A DNA stretch of 64,000 nt from Pilaira anomala (Eukaryota > Mucoromycota > Mucoromycetes > Mucorales > Mucoraceae): positions 1-64,000 of the forward strand of contig JAIXMQ010000102.1 in assembly GCA_025716855.1 (NCBI GenBank), in the 5' to 3' direction. The number at the start of each line of letters is the position of its first letter. The stretch's first letter is position 1. Under the pieces are notes generated by a model, which saw nothing but the letters and a program-made list of their open reading frames with translations, ran no database searches and was not told where the DNA came from. Below, piece by piece: positions 49,911 through 61,780 of the stretch. The position numbers and the translations under genes are program-made.

Positions 49911-50756
49911 ATGTCTAGCGCTGACAAGAAATCTAAGGATCCCGTTTTATCACTTTTATCAGGAACATTTGCCGGTGGTGTAGAAGGTATTGCTACATAC
50001 CCTACCGAATATGTCAAGACCCGACTTCAACTCCAGGCAGGCGGTAAACTCCAGGCAGGAGAATTACGGTTCAAAGGACCTATTGACTGTTTATTAAAGA
50101 CAGTAAAGACTCACGGTATTGGTGCGATATATACAGGCGTCTCTGCTCTTGCTATTGGAAATGCAGCTAAAGCTGGTGTCCGATTCTTAACTTATGACCA
50201 AATTGCTAATGCGTTAAGAGATGAAAATGGTAAATTGACAGGCATGAGAAGTATGTTGGCAGGATTAGGTGCAGGCATGACAGAAGCAGCACTTGTCGTT
50301 ACACCTTCCGAGACGATCAAGACAAAATTGATTCACGATAAAAATAGTCCCACACCAAAATACAGAGGTTTAATACACGGTACTAAATTGATTGTGGCCG
50401 AGGAAGGATTAGGTGGTATTTATCGTGGTTTAGGGCCTGTGATGGCACGTCAAGGTGCAAACAGTGCTGTTCGATTTAGTTGTTACTCTTATTTTAAGGA
50501 GACCCTTCAAAAGTGGCGTGGAAAAGGTCAGGAACCTTTACCTTCTACACATACTTTTGTTGCGGGTGCTTTAGCTGGTATTGTCACTGTTTATACTACT
50601 ATGCCTTTAGATGTTGTCAAGACGCGTATGCAAGGATTGGATGCTAGAGAAATGTATAAAAATTCTTTGGATTGTTTAATAAAGGTTGTTAAGGCAAATG
50701 GTATATTCTCTCTTTGGAAGGGGACAACTCCCAGATTGACTAGATTGATCGTAAGT

Positions 50757-50793
<37 letters not shown>

Positions 50794-50886
50794 AAAATCT
50801 GATAATTTTTATTTTAGTTCTCCGGGGGTATTGTATTCACTGTATATGAAAAGGTCTATAATGCATTAGAATTAGTTAAGAATTAA
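49911..50886 (+). CDS. Mitochondrial carrier, tricarboxylate/citrate type (SLC25A1/Ctp1-like)
   Basis: Exons 49911-50750 and 50818-50886; 302 residues with three mitochondrial-carrier repeats of about 100 residues. The signature motifs are YPTEYVKTRLQ, TPSETIKTKLI and MPLDVVKTRMQ. The first and third closely match citrate carriers such as SLC25A1 (PTEYVKT and PLDVIKT). Such carriers exchange citrate for malate across the inner membrane and feed cytosolic acetyl-CoA. The substrate is inferred from motif similarity. An in-frame codon at 49821 would extend the start; the ATG at 49911 fits the carrier length. The intron carries a 29-nt A run (50761-50789). Confidence 0.9.
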
Positions 50887-50890
50887 TTAA

Positions 50891-50921
<31 letters not shown>

Positions 50922-51196
50922 CCAACAACAAATGCATATTTACAGCCTTTAAAATGGTATATTTCTTAGAAATTATACTGAAAATGTGTATTTACTAAAA
51001 TTGATGATCAGAGAAAATGCATTACGAGAACAACTTGTCCTATTCCGGGATAGTTTACTTTTAAAGGAAACAAAGCGTTTATTACGCCACAACAATTGAT
51101 CTTGTAGTCTGTTTTACAAACGTCATATTACTGCGGAAGTTTTTTTTTTTAAAAAAATTGTATTTCTTTTCTATATATTTTGCTACATATATAACT
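50887..51196. other. Intergenic, 310 bp
   Basis: Between the carrier and the UVSSA-like gene on the same strand. An AT microsatellite lies at about 50896-50921 and a T10/A7 pair near 51140-51157. Nothing else is supported. Confidence 0.6.
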
Positions 51197-53907
51197 ATGA
51201 ATGCTGAAGCAGTCGAAGCACTTGCTACTCTAGTAAAACATATAACAGAAACTGGAGAATGGATTCTAAATGCTAATGACTTGAAAGTAATGAAACCGCT
51301 TGTTTTTTTTTGCACTTTTTTTCTAACTCTATTATTTGCCTTTTTTTTTTTAAAAAAAAAAGGCCATCAAGTCATATTGTAAACGATCGGACGACAATGT
51401 GAGTACAGTATTTGAATTGGTCATGACACAACTTAAAAAGAAGCATTCACAGGTAAAAAATATATATATATATATATATACACATATATTTTGTTTATTT
51501 GAATGAAATTGGAGATATGAGTATATAAATAAATAAATAAAAAGATTCGATACTCTAGTTTACAACTTATTGAGCACCTATTTGAACGTTCAAAACATTT
51601 TAGAGACTTGATCACAGAGGATTTACCTCTATTTACTCAGCTGGTTGTAGGTATTCAAGATAAAAAGTTACCACCACCTGTCGAGATAGCTACCAAATTA
51701 AGAGCATACGCTATTGCACTTTTAAAGGCTTGGCTTGTAAAATACGGTGAAAAGTATAGGCAATTACATGTAACATACGATTTTTTAATGAGTAACGGGT
51801 ATTTGAATCATGATCATACTTCGTTGGCTAATATTCACGATAATGACCGTAATCGATCCAGTACTGATGTAATTATTGATCTGTATATAATCATTAAAGG
51901 GAATCATATGTATTAACGTAAAAAAAAAAAAAAAAAAAAAAAATACCATTTTTTTTTAATTCAGGCGCGCAAGAAAGTGATTCAATTAAATCGATACGAG
52001 TTACTTAAATCGGATGTAGAAGACCATATCGATATTATTGAGGACAATTTGAACACTATGGAAGGTTGCTTTGAAATTTTGATTCCAAAAAATGAGTTTG
52101 TTCATGACGATATGGACTTTGATGCTCTCATGCGAGGTGAAGCAAGTTCTAGTACAAAGCAAGACGATTCTTATAAAGACGTAATATAAAAAAAAAACAT
52201 ATTTCTGTTAGGTTATATAAACTGACCTTTAGCTTTCATTCATCTACATAGCAAATGTTATCACACGGTCTAGGCTCAAATAGATATACAATTACAGTTG
52301 ATTTATCTGAAGATTCTATCATGGAAGATGTCTACGAAACAGACGAGAATCAAGTTGTTTTTGATCAACTTCGTGAAGCCTATGATGTTTTGGAGACGAA
52401 GCATCTCTCACAATTAAATTCTTGGATAAATTCTCTCATTAAAATTGAGATAGCTGTAAGAGAACAAAATTTTATACATATATGAACTTATTTACATATT
52501 AATTCATATAATAGGATAGAGCAGGGAAAGAAAAACTGGTTAGTAGAATTATTAATTTGAAAGGTAGGGCTACTGAGGAAGCACGTAAAGCAAAAATGTT
52601 GGGCCTTAAAGTATCTCATCGCTCAACAAACGCTATAACAACTACATCAAGAAATGATATAGACGAAGATGATGATGATGATGAGTATCAAGATGAATTG
52701 TTTGAAGAAGTAGATATTGCAGCTAGTTCATCATCAAATCATAAGAATATATCTAGCAGCTCAAAGTTACCACCATTACAACGTATTTTTCCATTATCGT
52801 TTGAACCTAGTATGATTGAAGATGCTACTTATAGCGGTCTCAAGATAGATGGAAATGAGTAAGAAAGAAAAAAAAAAGGAAGAGTGTTACACCATTTAAA
52901 TTCATGCCAAATTTATTGTAGATACACAAAGAATAAAGGAAAACAAAAGGTTGATCCTAAAAAAGAAGGTAACTAACTGAAAAAAAAAAGCGGTTTTTCC
53001 ACGACTGATCACTAAATTTATTAATCTTTGTTTTAGAACTCTTAAAGCGTGCACCTGTTGTAGAAGTAAGTTGAAAAATATACACGAGATAAGCGTTTTT
53101 TTTTTTAAAAAAAAAAAAACTACGACTTTTTTTAGTGGGGGGATGATCTTTATTACTGGGATAAAACCAATGTCCAATTCAATACAAGTGGAATAGGTAA
53201 AAAAAAAAAAAAAAAAAAAATAGTACACAAAATATAGTTACACGTAAACATATTAAAAAGAAAAGGAAAATTATGATGAAAATAGAAAAAAGTCATAGGT
53301 TTATGGGTATTGGTGAAGGAGATAATGAAATGCCCGAACATTTATTAGAAGAGTTACGTAAACGACCCATCTATTATAAATCAAATGAAATACCTAAAGA
53401 TATACAAGTATAGAGTCTATTATTTTTTTTCCGAGCTGATTTATTAACTTGTATCATTAGGCATGTAGACATCCACTTCATAACGGTGGACTTTGTCCGC
53501 GGAAAGACCTTGTTACGTGTCCTTTCCATGGTCGTATCATTCCGAGGGATGAATTAGGAAGACCTATCAATCCTGAAGACGTGATTGAATCTTCTACTAC
53601 TACTGCAAATCAACCTTCAAAACCAAGTACACCTAATAATCCAATGGATAACCTTTGGGAGTTGATTGAAGGGGATGTGATGGATCAATCGAATCATCGT
53701 GAAATCTTTCCCCCGAGAACCAGAGGACATAAGAAAAAACAAAAGGAAAAGTCCGCTCTTATCGATATTCGAAAAAAGCCGAGTACGAGTTTTACGAGAT
53801 TAAAACAACGTGTTGAGTCCCCAAAGACTAAACAAATGGTAGAGGAAGCAATAGCTTATGAACGCGAAATGAAATCTCGTAATAGACAAGCTAGCCATTG
53901 GGGATAA
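51197..53907 (+). CDS. UV-stimulated scaffold protein A (UVSSA) homologue
   Basis: Eleven exons: 51197-51286, 51363-51452, 51545-51868, 51965-52180, 52252-52455, 52515-52858, 52922-52968, 53037-53065, 53136-53196, 53286-53407, 53461-53907; 657 residues. UVSSA works in transcription-coupled nucleotide-excision repair, bridging stalled RNA polymerase II and TFIIH with USP7 and ELOF1. The N-terminal VHS-like helices include LQLIEHLFERSKHFRDLI. The C-terminal DUF2043 region is very clear: APVVEWGDDLYYWD, SHRFM, then a Cys/His cluster CRHPLHNGGLCPRKD, TCPFHGRIIPRDELGRP. Acceptors at 51544 and 53285 were chosen by frame over nearer AGs. Length is close to human UVSSA (709). Confidence 0.9.
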
Positions 53908-54004
53908 GAAGGTCTATTTTAAATTAGTTATATCATTTTTTTTTGTTTTACTGTATCACAGATTAATAATAATAAAGAGAAGAACTTTGAATTTGTCCGG
54001 GGAA

Positions 54005-54042
54005 AAGAGAGAGAGAGAGAGAGATTTTTTTTTTTTTTTTTA
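54005..54042 (+). repeat. GA microsatellite followed by a T run
   Basis: About ten GA units and then about seventeen T, in the 249-bp gap upstream of the aldo-keto reductase. Simple-sequence repeat in a likely promoter. Confidence 0.85.
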
Positions 54043-54156
54043 GCTTAAAGACACGTCATTATGGAAACAATGTTCGCGAATATAAAAATGCATTTGAAAT
54101 AATTTTTCTAGATAATCACTTTTTCTTTCTATCAATTTGAAATAATAAAATAAAAT

Positions 54157-55283
54157 ATGTCTAATATTCCTACAGCCAAGGTAAAAAAAAAAAAAAAAAA
54201 AAAAAAAAGCCTTTAAATATCTTGTATTATTTTATTGACATATCATGCATAGCTTAACAGTGGATATGAAATGCCTTTGATCGGTTACGGTACTTTTGGT
54301 GGTAATGATGCACCTGATCAAGTCTATAAGGCTACCAAAGTTGCGTTGAAGGCCGGTTATAAACATTTCGATACTGCTTATATCTGTAAGTGACAACAAT
54401 CATAGTACATATTAAGAGAGAACTAAAACCGAGGATTTATAAAATAGATAAGACTGAAGAAGCTTTAGGAAAAGCCATTAAAGAATCAGATGTACCTCGC
54501 GAAGAACTCTTTATTACTACTAAATTATGGCAATACTTCCATGAACCTCAACACGTTGGACCTGTATTTGAAAGATCCTTGAAAAATTTACAAATGGATT
54601 ATGTTGATTTATACTTGATCCATTGGCCATTCTCTTGGGAGTTCTGCGGCTACGAGTTCAGTGAATTAAAGGCTACAAAGGATATGAAGGTTACCAATGT
54701 ACCTATTATTGACACATGGCGGGCAATGGAAAAACTTGTGCACGAAAAGAAGGCACGTTCCATCGGTGTTTCTAATTTTACTATCCCCATGTTGGAAGAC
54801 TTATTAAGCAAGTGTTCTATTCCTCCTGCCGTTAATCAAGTTGAAATCAATACCGCCTTACCTCAAGAAGAGTTACTTGAATACTGTAAGAGCAAGAACA
54901 TTCTTTTAACTGCTTATTCTCCTCTTGGTAATCCTGGTTACAGAAAGAACAATCACGCTACTTTGGATGATCCTGTCATTTTAGATATCGCAAAGAAATA
55001 TAACAAGTCTCCTGCTCAAGTTGTTCTTAATTGGGGTGTTAACCGTGGTTATGCTGTTATTCCAAAGTCTACTACTCCCGAACGTATTGAAGCTAACTTT
55101 GTTTACTTTAAAATGGACGAGAGTGATATTGAAGCTATTACTGCTATTGGTAGTGAACATCCTGTTCGTGGCTGGTAAGTTATTTACATATATGTATAAT
55201 GCATGAAAAAGCTAAATTCTTATTTATCATATTATAGTCTACCTGAGAATATGTGGGGACCTAATTGTGCTATTTTCGATTAA
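54157..55283 (+). CDS. Aldo-keto reductase
   Basis: Exons 54157-54180 (24 nt), 54253-54385, 54448-55174, 55238-55283; 309 residues, the standard family length. NADPH-dependent reductase of aldehydes or sugars with a TIM barrel. The first intron follows only eight codons. Visible motifs are MPLIGYGTFGG, the catalytic tetrad region HFDTAYIY (Asp and Tyr, the Tyr codon spanning the second splice), TTKLW (Lys), LIHWP (His), VNQVEINT, YSPLG and the NADPH-binding IPKSTTPERI. The substrate cannot be told from sequence; xylose or glycerol-type reductases are alternatives. Convergent with the Chs5 gene, with a perfect palindrome in between. Confidence 0.94.
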
Positions 55284-55737
55284 ACGAAAAATAGTTCGAA
55301 ATATTATTTTACTAAAAACTATCATAATAAAAAAAAAAAATGTCTTGCATAAGTTATGCGCATTCATTTAAACTGTATTTGTACATATTAACGACGTTTG
55401 GGAAAACTCGGTTATTTCTTTTTTTAGTAGGCGTTTTTTAAGTAACGATTTAGAGTCCGGAATTTAGACGATGGAAGCTTTTTCTTGGTATAACTTATAC
55501 CAAGAAAAAGCTTCCATCGTATAAGTTTGAGTTAATTTTATTGGCTTATTCTAATTTTAAAAAAGGTTTCAGGCGATTTCTATAAAAGTAATCTTTCTTC
55601 TGAGTTTACTCCCAAACGTCGTTATTATATATTTGCATAGCGATAGGGGTAGAAGTTTTTATTAAACGTAAAAGGTGTGTGAGCGTTGTTATTGGTGAAA
55701 AATATAGATATATATATTATGGTTATTAAAAAAGTTA
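55284..55737. other. Convergent intergenic region with palindrome
   Basis: 454 bp between the 3' ends of the aldo-keto reductase (+) and Chs5 (-). Apart from the 53-nt palindrome at 55468-55520, only AT-rich sequence is seen. Confidence 0.7.
55468..55520. repeat. Perfect 26-bp inverted repeat with 1-nt spacer
   Basis: The left arm 55468-55493 (starting ACGATGGAAGC) and the right arm 55495-55520 (ending GCTTCCATCGT) are exact reverse complements, separated by a single C at 55494. RNA from either strand would form a 26-bp hairpin. It lies about 185 bp beyond the reductase stop and 218 bp beyond the Chs5 stop. It may be a bidirectional 3'-end structure, a tiny foldback element, or a replication or assembly artefact. 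Confidence 0.95.
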
Positions 55738-56722
55738 TTATTCATTAGAGGGTACGCTGACAATATAATATGGAAGAGCAGGCTATCATATGATAATAAT
55801 TAGTAAAAAAAAATGGAGCAAGGAATTGAATTTAATATAGTTAAATACCTGAATTTTTTTGTTTCTATCACATTGAATTAACCATTCTGGTTTAACAATA
55901 GGTATAGAATGTTGAACGGCACGATCATAGTTTGAACCACCAGGAAGTTGAGCTAACAAATGAGTTGTTTCAACACTTACTTCATCAGACCAAGAAGCAC
56001 CCATTTTAGCTAACAAATCTTTCAATTCAGTGATAGCTGGCTCAGGTTCCTCAAATAAACCAAATGCAACGCGAATACCAGTTAAATTATCCATTTTATG
56101 TGTACGTGCAGTTACTTTATTTGATTTATATTCACCCGCAGTTGTCTTAATAACTACATGGAACTCAAATTCATGATCCACATCTAATCCAGATAATTTG
56201 ATAAAATTAGTATCATTTGGCACATGCTTAAAAAAAAAAAAGACAAGTTAATATCATAACACTAAATACATTGACAACTTGTTATATTTTACCTGAGCTA
56301 ATTTTGTTCCATTTTTATAAATATCAAGCGATCTAAGCTTAGCTGTATGCAAAGAGAGTGGATCCCATTCAAGGATAAGGGAGGTTTGAGTGATATTTTT
56401 TACACGGACAACAGGAACTTCGGGTTCTTCTGTAGCGAACTTTTGTAAAATAGTCTTTTGTAATTCCCAAAATTCCTTCATTTTCTTTTCTTCCTCGGGG
56501 ACGTTACGACTCACTGCAATATTAACAATACTACCTGAAGAAACTCCCTTGGGAAGTAAGAGTGAGGGGAATTCAATGAGATGATGGTCTTCTGTTAACA
56601 AGATGGCCTACAAAGTGTTTTATGTGTTGGAATATAACCCTTTTTATTTTATTTTATTTTATTTTATTTAAACTTACCATACCGGCATCGAGTTTTCCTA
56701 CGGTGAATTGAACTGATGTCAT
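55738..56722 (-). CDS. CHS5: Chs5, exomer core subunit (short form: FN3-BRCT only)
   Basis: Exons 56722-56678, 56607-56293, 56226-55849, 55782-55738; 260 residues. Chs5 scaffolds the exomer coat that carries chitin synthase and other cargo from the trans-Golgi to the plasma membrane. N-terminal dimer segment [24 protein letters not shown], split by the first intron, then PKGVSSGSIVNIAVSRN. The FN3 domain has QTSLILEWDPLSLHTAKLRS, DIYKNGTKLAQ and TAGEYKSN. The BRCT domain has IRVAFGLFEEPE, WSDEVSVETTHLLAQ and KPEWLIQC. The last exon adds PALPYYIVSVPSNE and stops. Yeast Chs5 (671 residues) has a long charged C-terminal tail that is absent here. The exon chain is all phase 0, and the last exon has a clean acceptor. 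Confidence 0.93.
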
Positions 56723-57643
56723 GTTGCTTGACTTGTTATTATTTTATTTATTATTAGATGCAAAAAAAAATCTATATTTGAAAGAAAATAAAGAACCAAA
56801 GAAAGGCACCCAAACTTGAAAATCAACTAACTCATAACTTTCGCGTAAGTGGTGTACATAAGTATACACTTTGGCGCCGTTTGAATTAACAATGCTCACG
56901 CCAAGCGAGAAAAAAAAAAAGAATACACAAAACGAATCGACACTCTGGTAATTCAAGAGAATATAACAGTTGCTGTCAAATGATGGATAACGTTTATCTA
57001 TTGTATATTATAGATTTGCCGTTACAAATTTACTTGCTTCAATATGTATCTTTAAAAGAACCTCAATAAATGGATATACGATGATTTATATAAAGTTAGA
57101 TCCACAACACACGTTTCAGCATGTAATAATAATTGATTGTTGTTGAAGTGTTTATCAAATATTAATTATTTGAGGGGGGGCAATGCTTTATGCTTGAAGA
57201 TCTTGTGTTACTTGCACCTTTTTTTTTTTTTTTATGTGGTGTAAAGACATGAAGTATTTGATATAAAATTCCAACTGATTAATAATTTAATTCCATAGTT
57301 TATTCCGGAACCTTCTTTATATGGACGTACAAACGTAAACACTTTTTTTTTTTACAATAACAACAGAAAGAAAAAATGGTGGTGAGTCAGATTTTCTTCA
57401 GCCTGTTTTCATGAACCTGAATCTTTTTGACATTAACCAATCAAATTAGATAGCTCACAACTTGTCATAAAAAAATAATAAACAACTGTGGCTTGTTTGA
57501 ATAAGTAGAAACCACCAAGGTCCAAGTCTGATAATTTTTTTTTTTTTTTCCCTATATATTTCGGAAGCTTAAAAAAGTTATTTTTTTTCTCTTTTTTTCT
57601 TGTTCTTTTACACCTTTTTTCTTTTCTTTTCTATTAGTTAAAA
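56723..57643. other. Divergent upstream region of Chs5 and IleRS
   Basis: 921 bp, AT-rich. T runs occur at about 57217-57232, 57342-57352 and 57534-57550, and a pyrimidine-rich block lies at about 57583-57632 immediately before the IleRS ATG. No ORF or RNA gene is supported. Confidence 0.6.
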
Positions 57644-58553
57644 ATGTCTTTGGCTGACTGTAAGTAAACAAAGCAAAGAAAATAAAAAAAAAAGGGTCAA
57701 GAACTAAATATTACCTTTTTTTTTTTTTTTCAAAATATAGTGTCTGGTCAATACAAGTAAAGTTTTTTTTTTTTTTCTTTACGCGAAAAAGTGTATTATT
57801 AAAGCTAACATGTTTTTGTTATAGTTTCCCCAAAGAGGAAGAGAAAATTCTCGAATTCTGGAGAGAGATTGATGCATTCAAAAGATCTTTAGAGTTAAAT
57901 AAGGATAAACCAGCATTTAATTTCTATGATGGACCACCTTTTGCTACAGGTCTTCCTCATTATGGTCATATGTTGGCTGGTACAATCAAGGATATTGTGA
58001 CTCGATATGCTCATAACACGGGTCACTCTGTTGAACGTCGTTTTGGTTGGGATACTCATGGTCTTCCTGTTGAATATGAAATCGATAAGAAGTTGGGTAT
58101 CACTGGTAAACAAGATGTCATGGATATGGGTATCGATAAGTATAATGCTGAATGTAGAGCTATTGTCATGAGATATTCTGGTGAATGGCGTAAAACTGTT
58201 GAACGTATGGCTCGTTGGATTGATTTCGATAATGATTACAAGACTTTGAATCCTACTTTTATGGAATCTGTTTGGTGGGTTTTCAAGCAATTATTTGAAA
58301 AGGGTCAAGTATACCGTGGTCAAAGAGTGAGTTAAAATATATATATATATATTCTTTTTTGTTTTGTTTGCCCTATGTATTTATTTATCTCCCTCCCCTT
58401 TTTTTTTTTCTTCTTTGACAGGTCATGCCTTATTCCACTGGTTGTACTACTCCTTTATCCAACTTTGAATCTTCTCAAAACTATAAAGACGTAAATGATC
58501 CTGCCAGTAAGTCTCGAAAGATCAACCTAATACAATAACAGAATAACAAACTC

Positions 58554-58592
<39 letters not shown>

Positions 58593-61195
58593 TTGTTGTC
58601 GGTTTCCCTTTGGTCAGTGACCCCACTACTCAACTTTTGACATGGACAACTACACCATGGACTTTACCTTCCAACTTGGGTGTTTGTGTTCACCCCGATT
58701 TCGAATATATTAAGATCCGTGACGAATTAACAGGCAACCACTACATTTTAATGGAGAAACGTCTTACGATTCTCTACAAGGATCCCAAGAAGGCCAAGTT
58801 CACTATTCTTGAAAAGTATAAGGGTAAAGATATGTTGGGTTGGGAATTAGTTCCAATGTTTAAATACTTTGAAAAGGAATTCAAGGGTAAAGCATTCAAG
58901 GTCATGGTAGATACTTATGTTACTGATGATTCCGGTACTGGTATTGTACAAAATGCTCCTGCCTTTGGTGAAGACGATTATCGTGTTTGTCTTGCTCATG
59001 GTGCTATTACTACAGATGGTCCCTTACCTTGTCCTATTGATAGTTCTGGTAAATTCACTGATCCCGTCTCTGATTATAAGGGTATGTACGTCAAGGATGC
59101 TGATAAGGTCATTCAAAAGGATATCAAGGCAATGGGTCGTATGATTGTTCAATCTCAATTCATGCATAGTTATCCTTTCTGTTGGAGATCCGATACTCCT
59201 TTAATCTATAAGGCTGTTCCTGCTTGGTTTGTTCGTGTCACTACCGTTGTTGATAAACTCTTAGCCAACAACGATCAAATGCGTTGGGTTCCTTCTTTCA
59301 TTCAAGAAAAGAGATTCCGTAACTGGATTGCTAACGCTCGTGATTGGAACGTTTCTCGTAACCGTTATTGGGGTACTCCTATGCCCATTTGGGTCAGTGA
59401 CGATTATCAAGAAATTGTTTGTATTGGTTCTATCGCTGAATTAGAAGAATTAAGTGGTGTTTCTCCTATCACTGATCTTCATCGTGAATCTATTGATCAT
59501 ATCACCATCCCTTCCAAGCAAGGTAAGGGTACCCTTCGTCGTATTGAAGAAGTATTTGATTGTTGGTTCGAGTCTGGTTCTATGCCTTACGCTCAACAAC
59601 ATTATCCTTTCGAAAATGAGGATAAGGTCAAGACATCTTTCCCTGCTGATTTCATTTCTGAAGGTATTGATCAAACCCGTGGTTGGTTCTATACTCTCTT
59701 GGTATTATCTACCCATCTCTTTGATAAACCTCCTGCTAAGAACGTCATTGTCAGTGGTCTCGTTTTAGCTGCTGATGGTAAGAAGATGAGTAAATCTCTC
59801 AAGAATTATCCCGATCCTACTCTTGTCATTGATAAGTTTGGTTCTGATGCTCTTAGACTTTACTTGATTAACTCTCCTGTCGTTCGTGCTGAAACATTAA
59901 AGTTCAAGGAAGAAGGTGTAAAGGATGTGATCTCCAAGGTCTTCTTACCTTGGTATAATGCTTACAAGTTCTTCTTGACTCAAACTGCTGTTTTGAAGAA
60001 GGACTTTGATTTTGATTTCAAGTATAACCCTCATATGGAAAAATCCGATAGTGTCATGGATCGTTGGATCTTGGCCTCTTGTCAATCCCTTATCAAGTTC
60101 GTTCGTGAAGAAATGAACAATTATCGTCTTTATACTGTCGTACCTCGTTTGTTAAACATGATTGATATCCTTACCAACTGGTATGTTCGTTTCAACCGTA
60201 AGAGATTGAAGGGTGAAAACGGTTTAGATGAAGCCAAGTTAGCCATGAACACTCTTTATGAAGTCTTGACTACTTTGTGTGGTACCATGGCTCCTTTCAC
60301 TCCTTACTTGGTTGAAAACATGTATCAAAACCTCAAGGGTTTCGCTCCCAAGAACCCTAACATCGTTGATGATCGTTCTATTCATTTCTTAGAGTTCCCC
60401 ACTGTACGTGAAGAATACTTTGACCCTGAAATTGAACGTGCTGTTGGTCGTATGCAATCTGTTATTGAATTAGGTCGTACTGTACGTGAACGTAAGAATA
60501 TCTCTCTCAAGACTCCCTTGAAGGAATTAGTCATCATTCACAGTGATCCTCAATACCAAGCTGATGTCAAGGCTCTTGAATCTTATATCATTGAGGAATT
60601 AAACGTTCGTCAAGTCATCATTACTGATAACGAAGAAAAGTATGGTGTCAAGTATAAGGCTGAAGCTGATTGGAAGGTCTTGGGTCAAAAGCTCAAGAAG
60701 GATGCCATGAAGGTTAAGAAGGGACTTCCTGAATTAACCAGTGATCAAATCAAGGAGTTTGTAAAGACCAAGGAATTGATTGTTTCTGGTATTCGTGTCA
60801 CTGATGAAGATCTTAACGTTGTACGTTACTTTGATAACTCTGCTGATGCACTCTATGAAGCCAACTCTGATCGTGAGTCTTTAATTTTGATGGATGTCAA
60901 GTTATATCCCGAATTAGAAGAAGAAGGTGTTGCTCGTGAAATTGTTAACCGTGTTCAACGTTTAAGAAAGAAGGCTAACTTGTTACCTACTGATGATATT
61001 AACATGTACTATCGTTTCGCTGCTGATTTATCTTCTGAATTAGAAAAGATTATTAAGAATCAAGAAGCTACTTTGGTCAAGGTTATCAAAAAGCCCTTGT
61101 TGGATATTAGCAACATGTCTTCTTCTGAAGCTGTCATTGTTGAAGAACAACAAGAAGTTAACGGTACCAAGTTCGATCTCGTTTTTGCTAAATAA
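57644..61195 (+). CDS. ILS1: Isoleucyl-tRNA synthetase, cytosolic
   Basis: Five exons: 57644-57659 (16 nt), 57741-57756 (16 nt), 57825-58326, 58422-58506, 58593-61195; 1,073 residues, matching yeast Ils1 (1,072). It charges tRNA-Ile. The short first exons encode MSLADLSGQYN and lead into [12 protein letters not shown]. The class I HIGH site is HYGH in [16 protein letters not shown], and the KMSKS loop is [13 protein letters not shown]. The CP1 editing domain contains [12 protein letters not shown] and [16 protein letters not shown]. The anticodon-binding part includes [16 protein letters not shown]. Codon use is strongly biased to C-ending Ile/Phe and to GGT/CGT, in keeping with high expression. 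A 30-nt T run ends the last intron (58561-58590). Confidence 0.97.
58561..58590 (+). repeat. 30-nt poly-T tract at an IleRS acceptor
   Basis: An uninterrupted T run immediately before the AG of the last IleRS intron. It acts as an extreme polypyrimidine tract. Confidence 0.9.
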
Positions 61196-61411
61196 GTTTC
61201 CTTTTTTTCTTTCTTTCTTTTCTTTTCCTCTTTGTATCTCTCTCTCTTTTCTCTTTATATATTTTTTCTTTTTCTTTTTTTTTTTTCAATATGAACTTTA
61301 TATCTAGAAAATAAAACTTCTCTTTTTCCCTGACTTTTAATAAAAATACAACAAATAAATAAATAAAAAAAAGTTTTGTTTCTTCCACCTTCAAAATATA
61401 TTCTCTTTACA

Positions 61412-61749
61412 ATGTCTATTACAAGTCATTGTTTGATAAAACACGATCTTTATTTTACACCCTATGATACAAAATGGATCCCTTGCTCATCCACACTATG
61501 TACAATAGGCACAAATAGTCATGGCACAGGTAAAATAGCTGTCTATGGTTTAGGAGACAAACGCTTAGAATTAAAGCGAGAGGTAACAACTAATTGAAGG
61601 TAAATCAACTTTTTATTTTTTACTCATTGTTTTTCTATAGACAGAAACCAATTCAGCGTTACGTTGTAGTACCTTTACGGGGCAATCACGTAACTTTGCA
61701 ACTGGCGACTTTGATGGACAGTTACAAATCTGGTAAAGAAGAATGTAGC

Positions 61750-61780
<31 letters not shown>

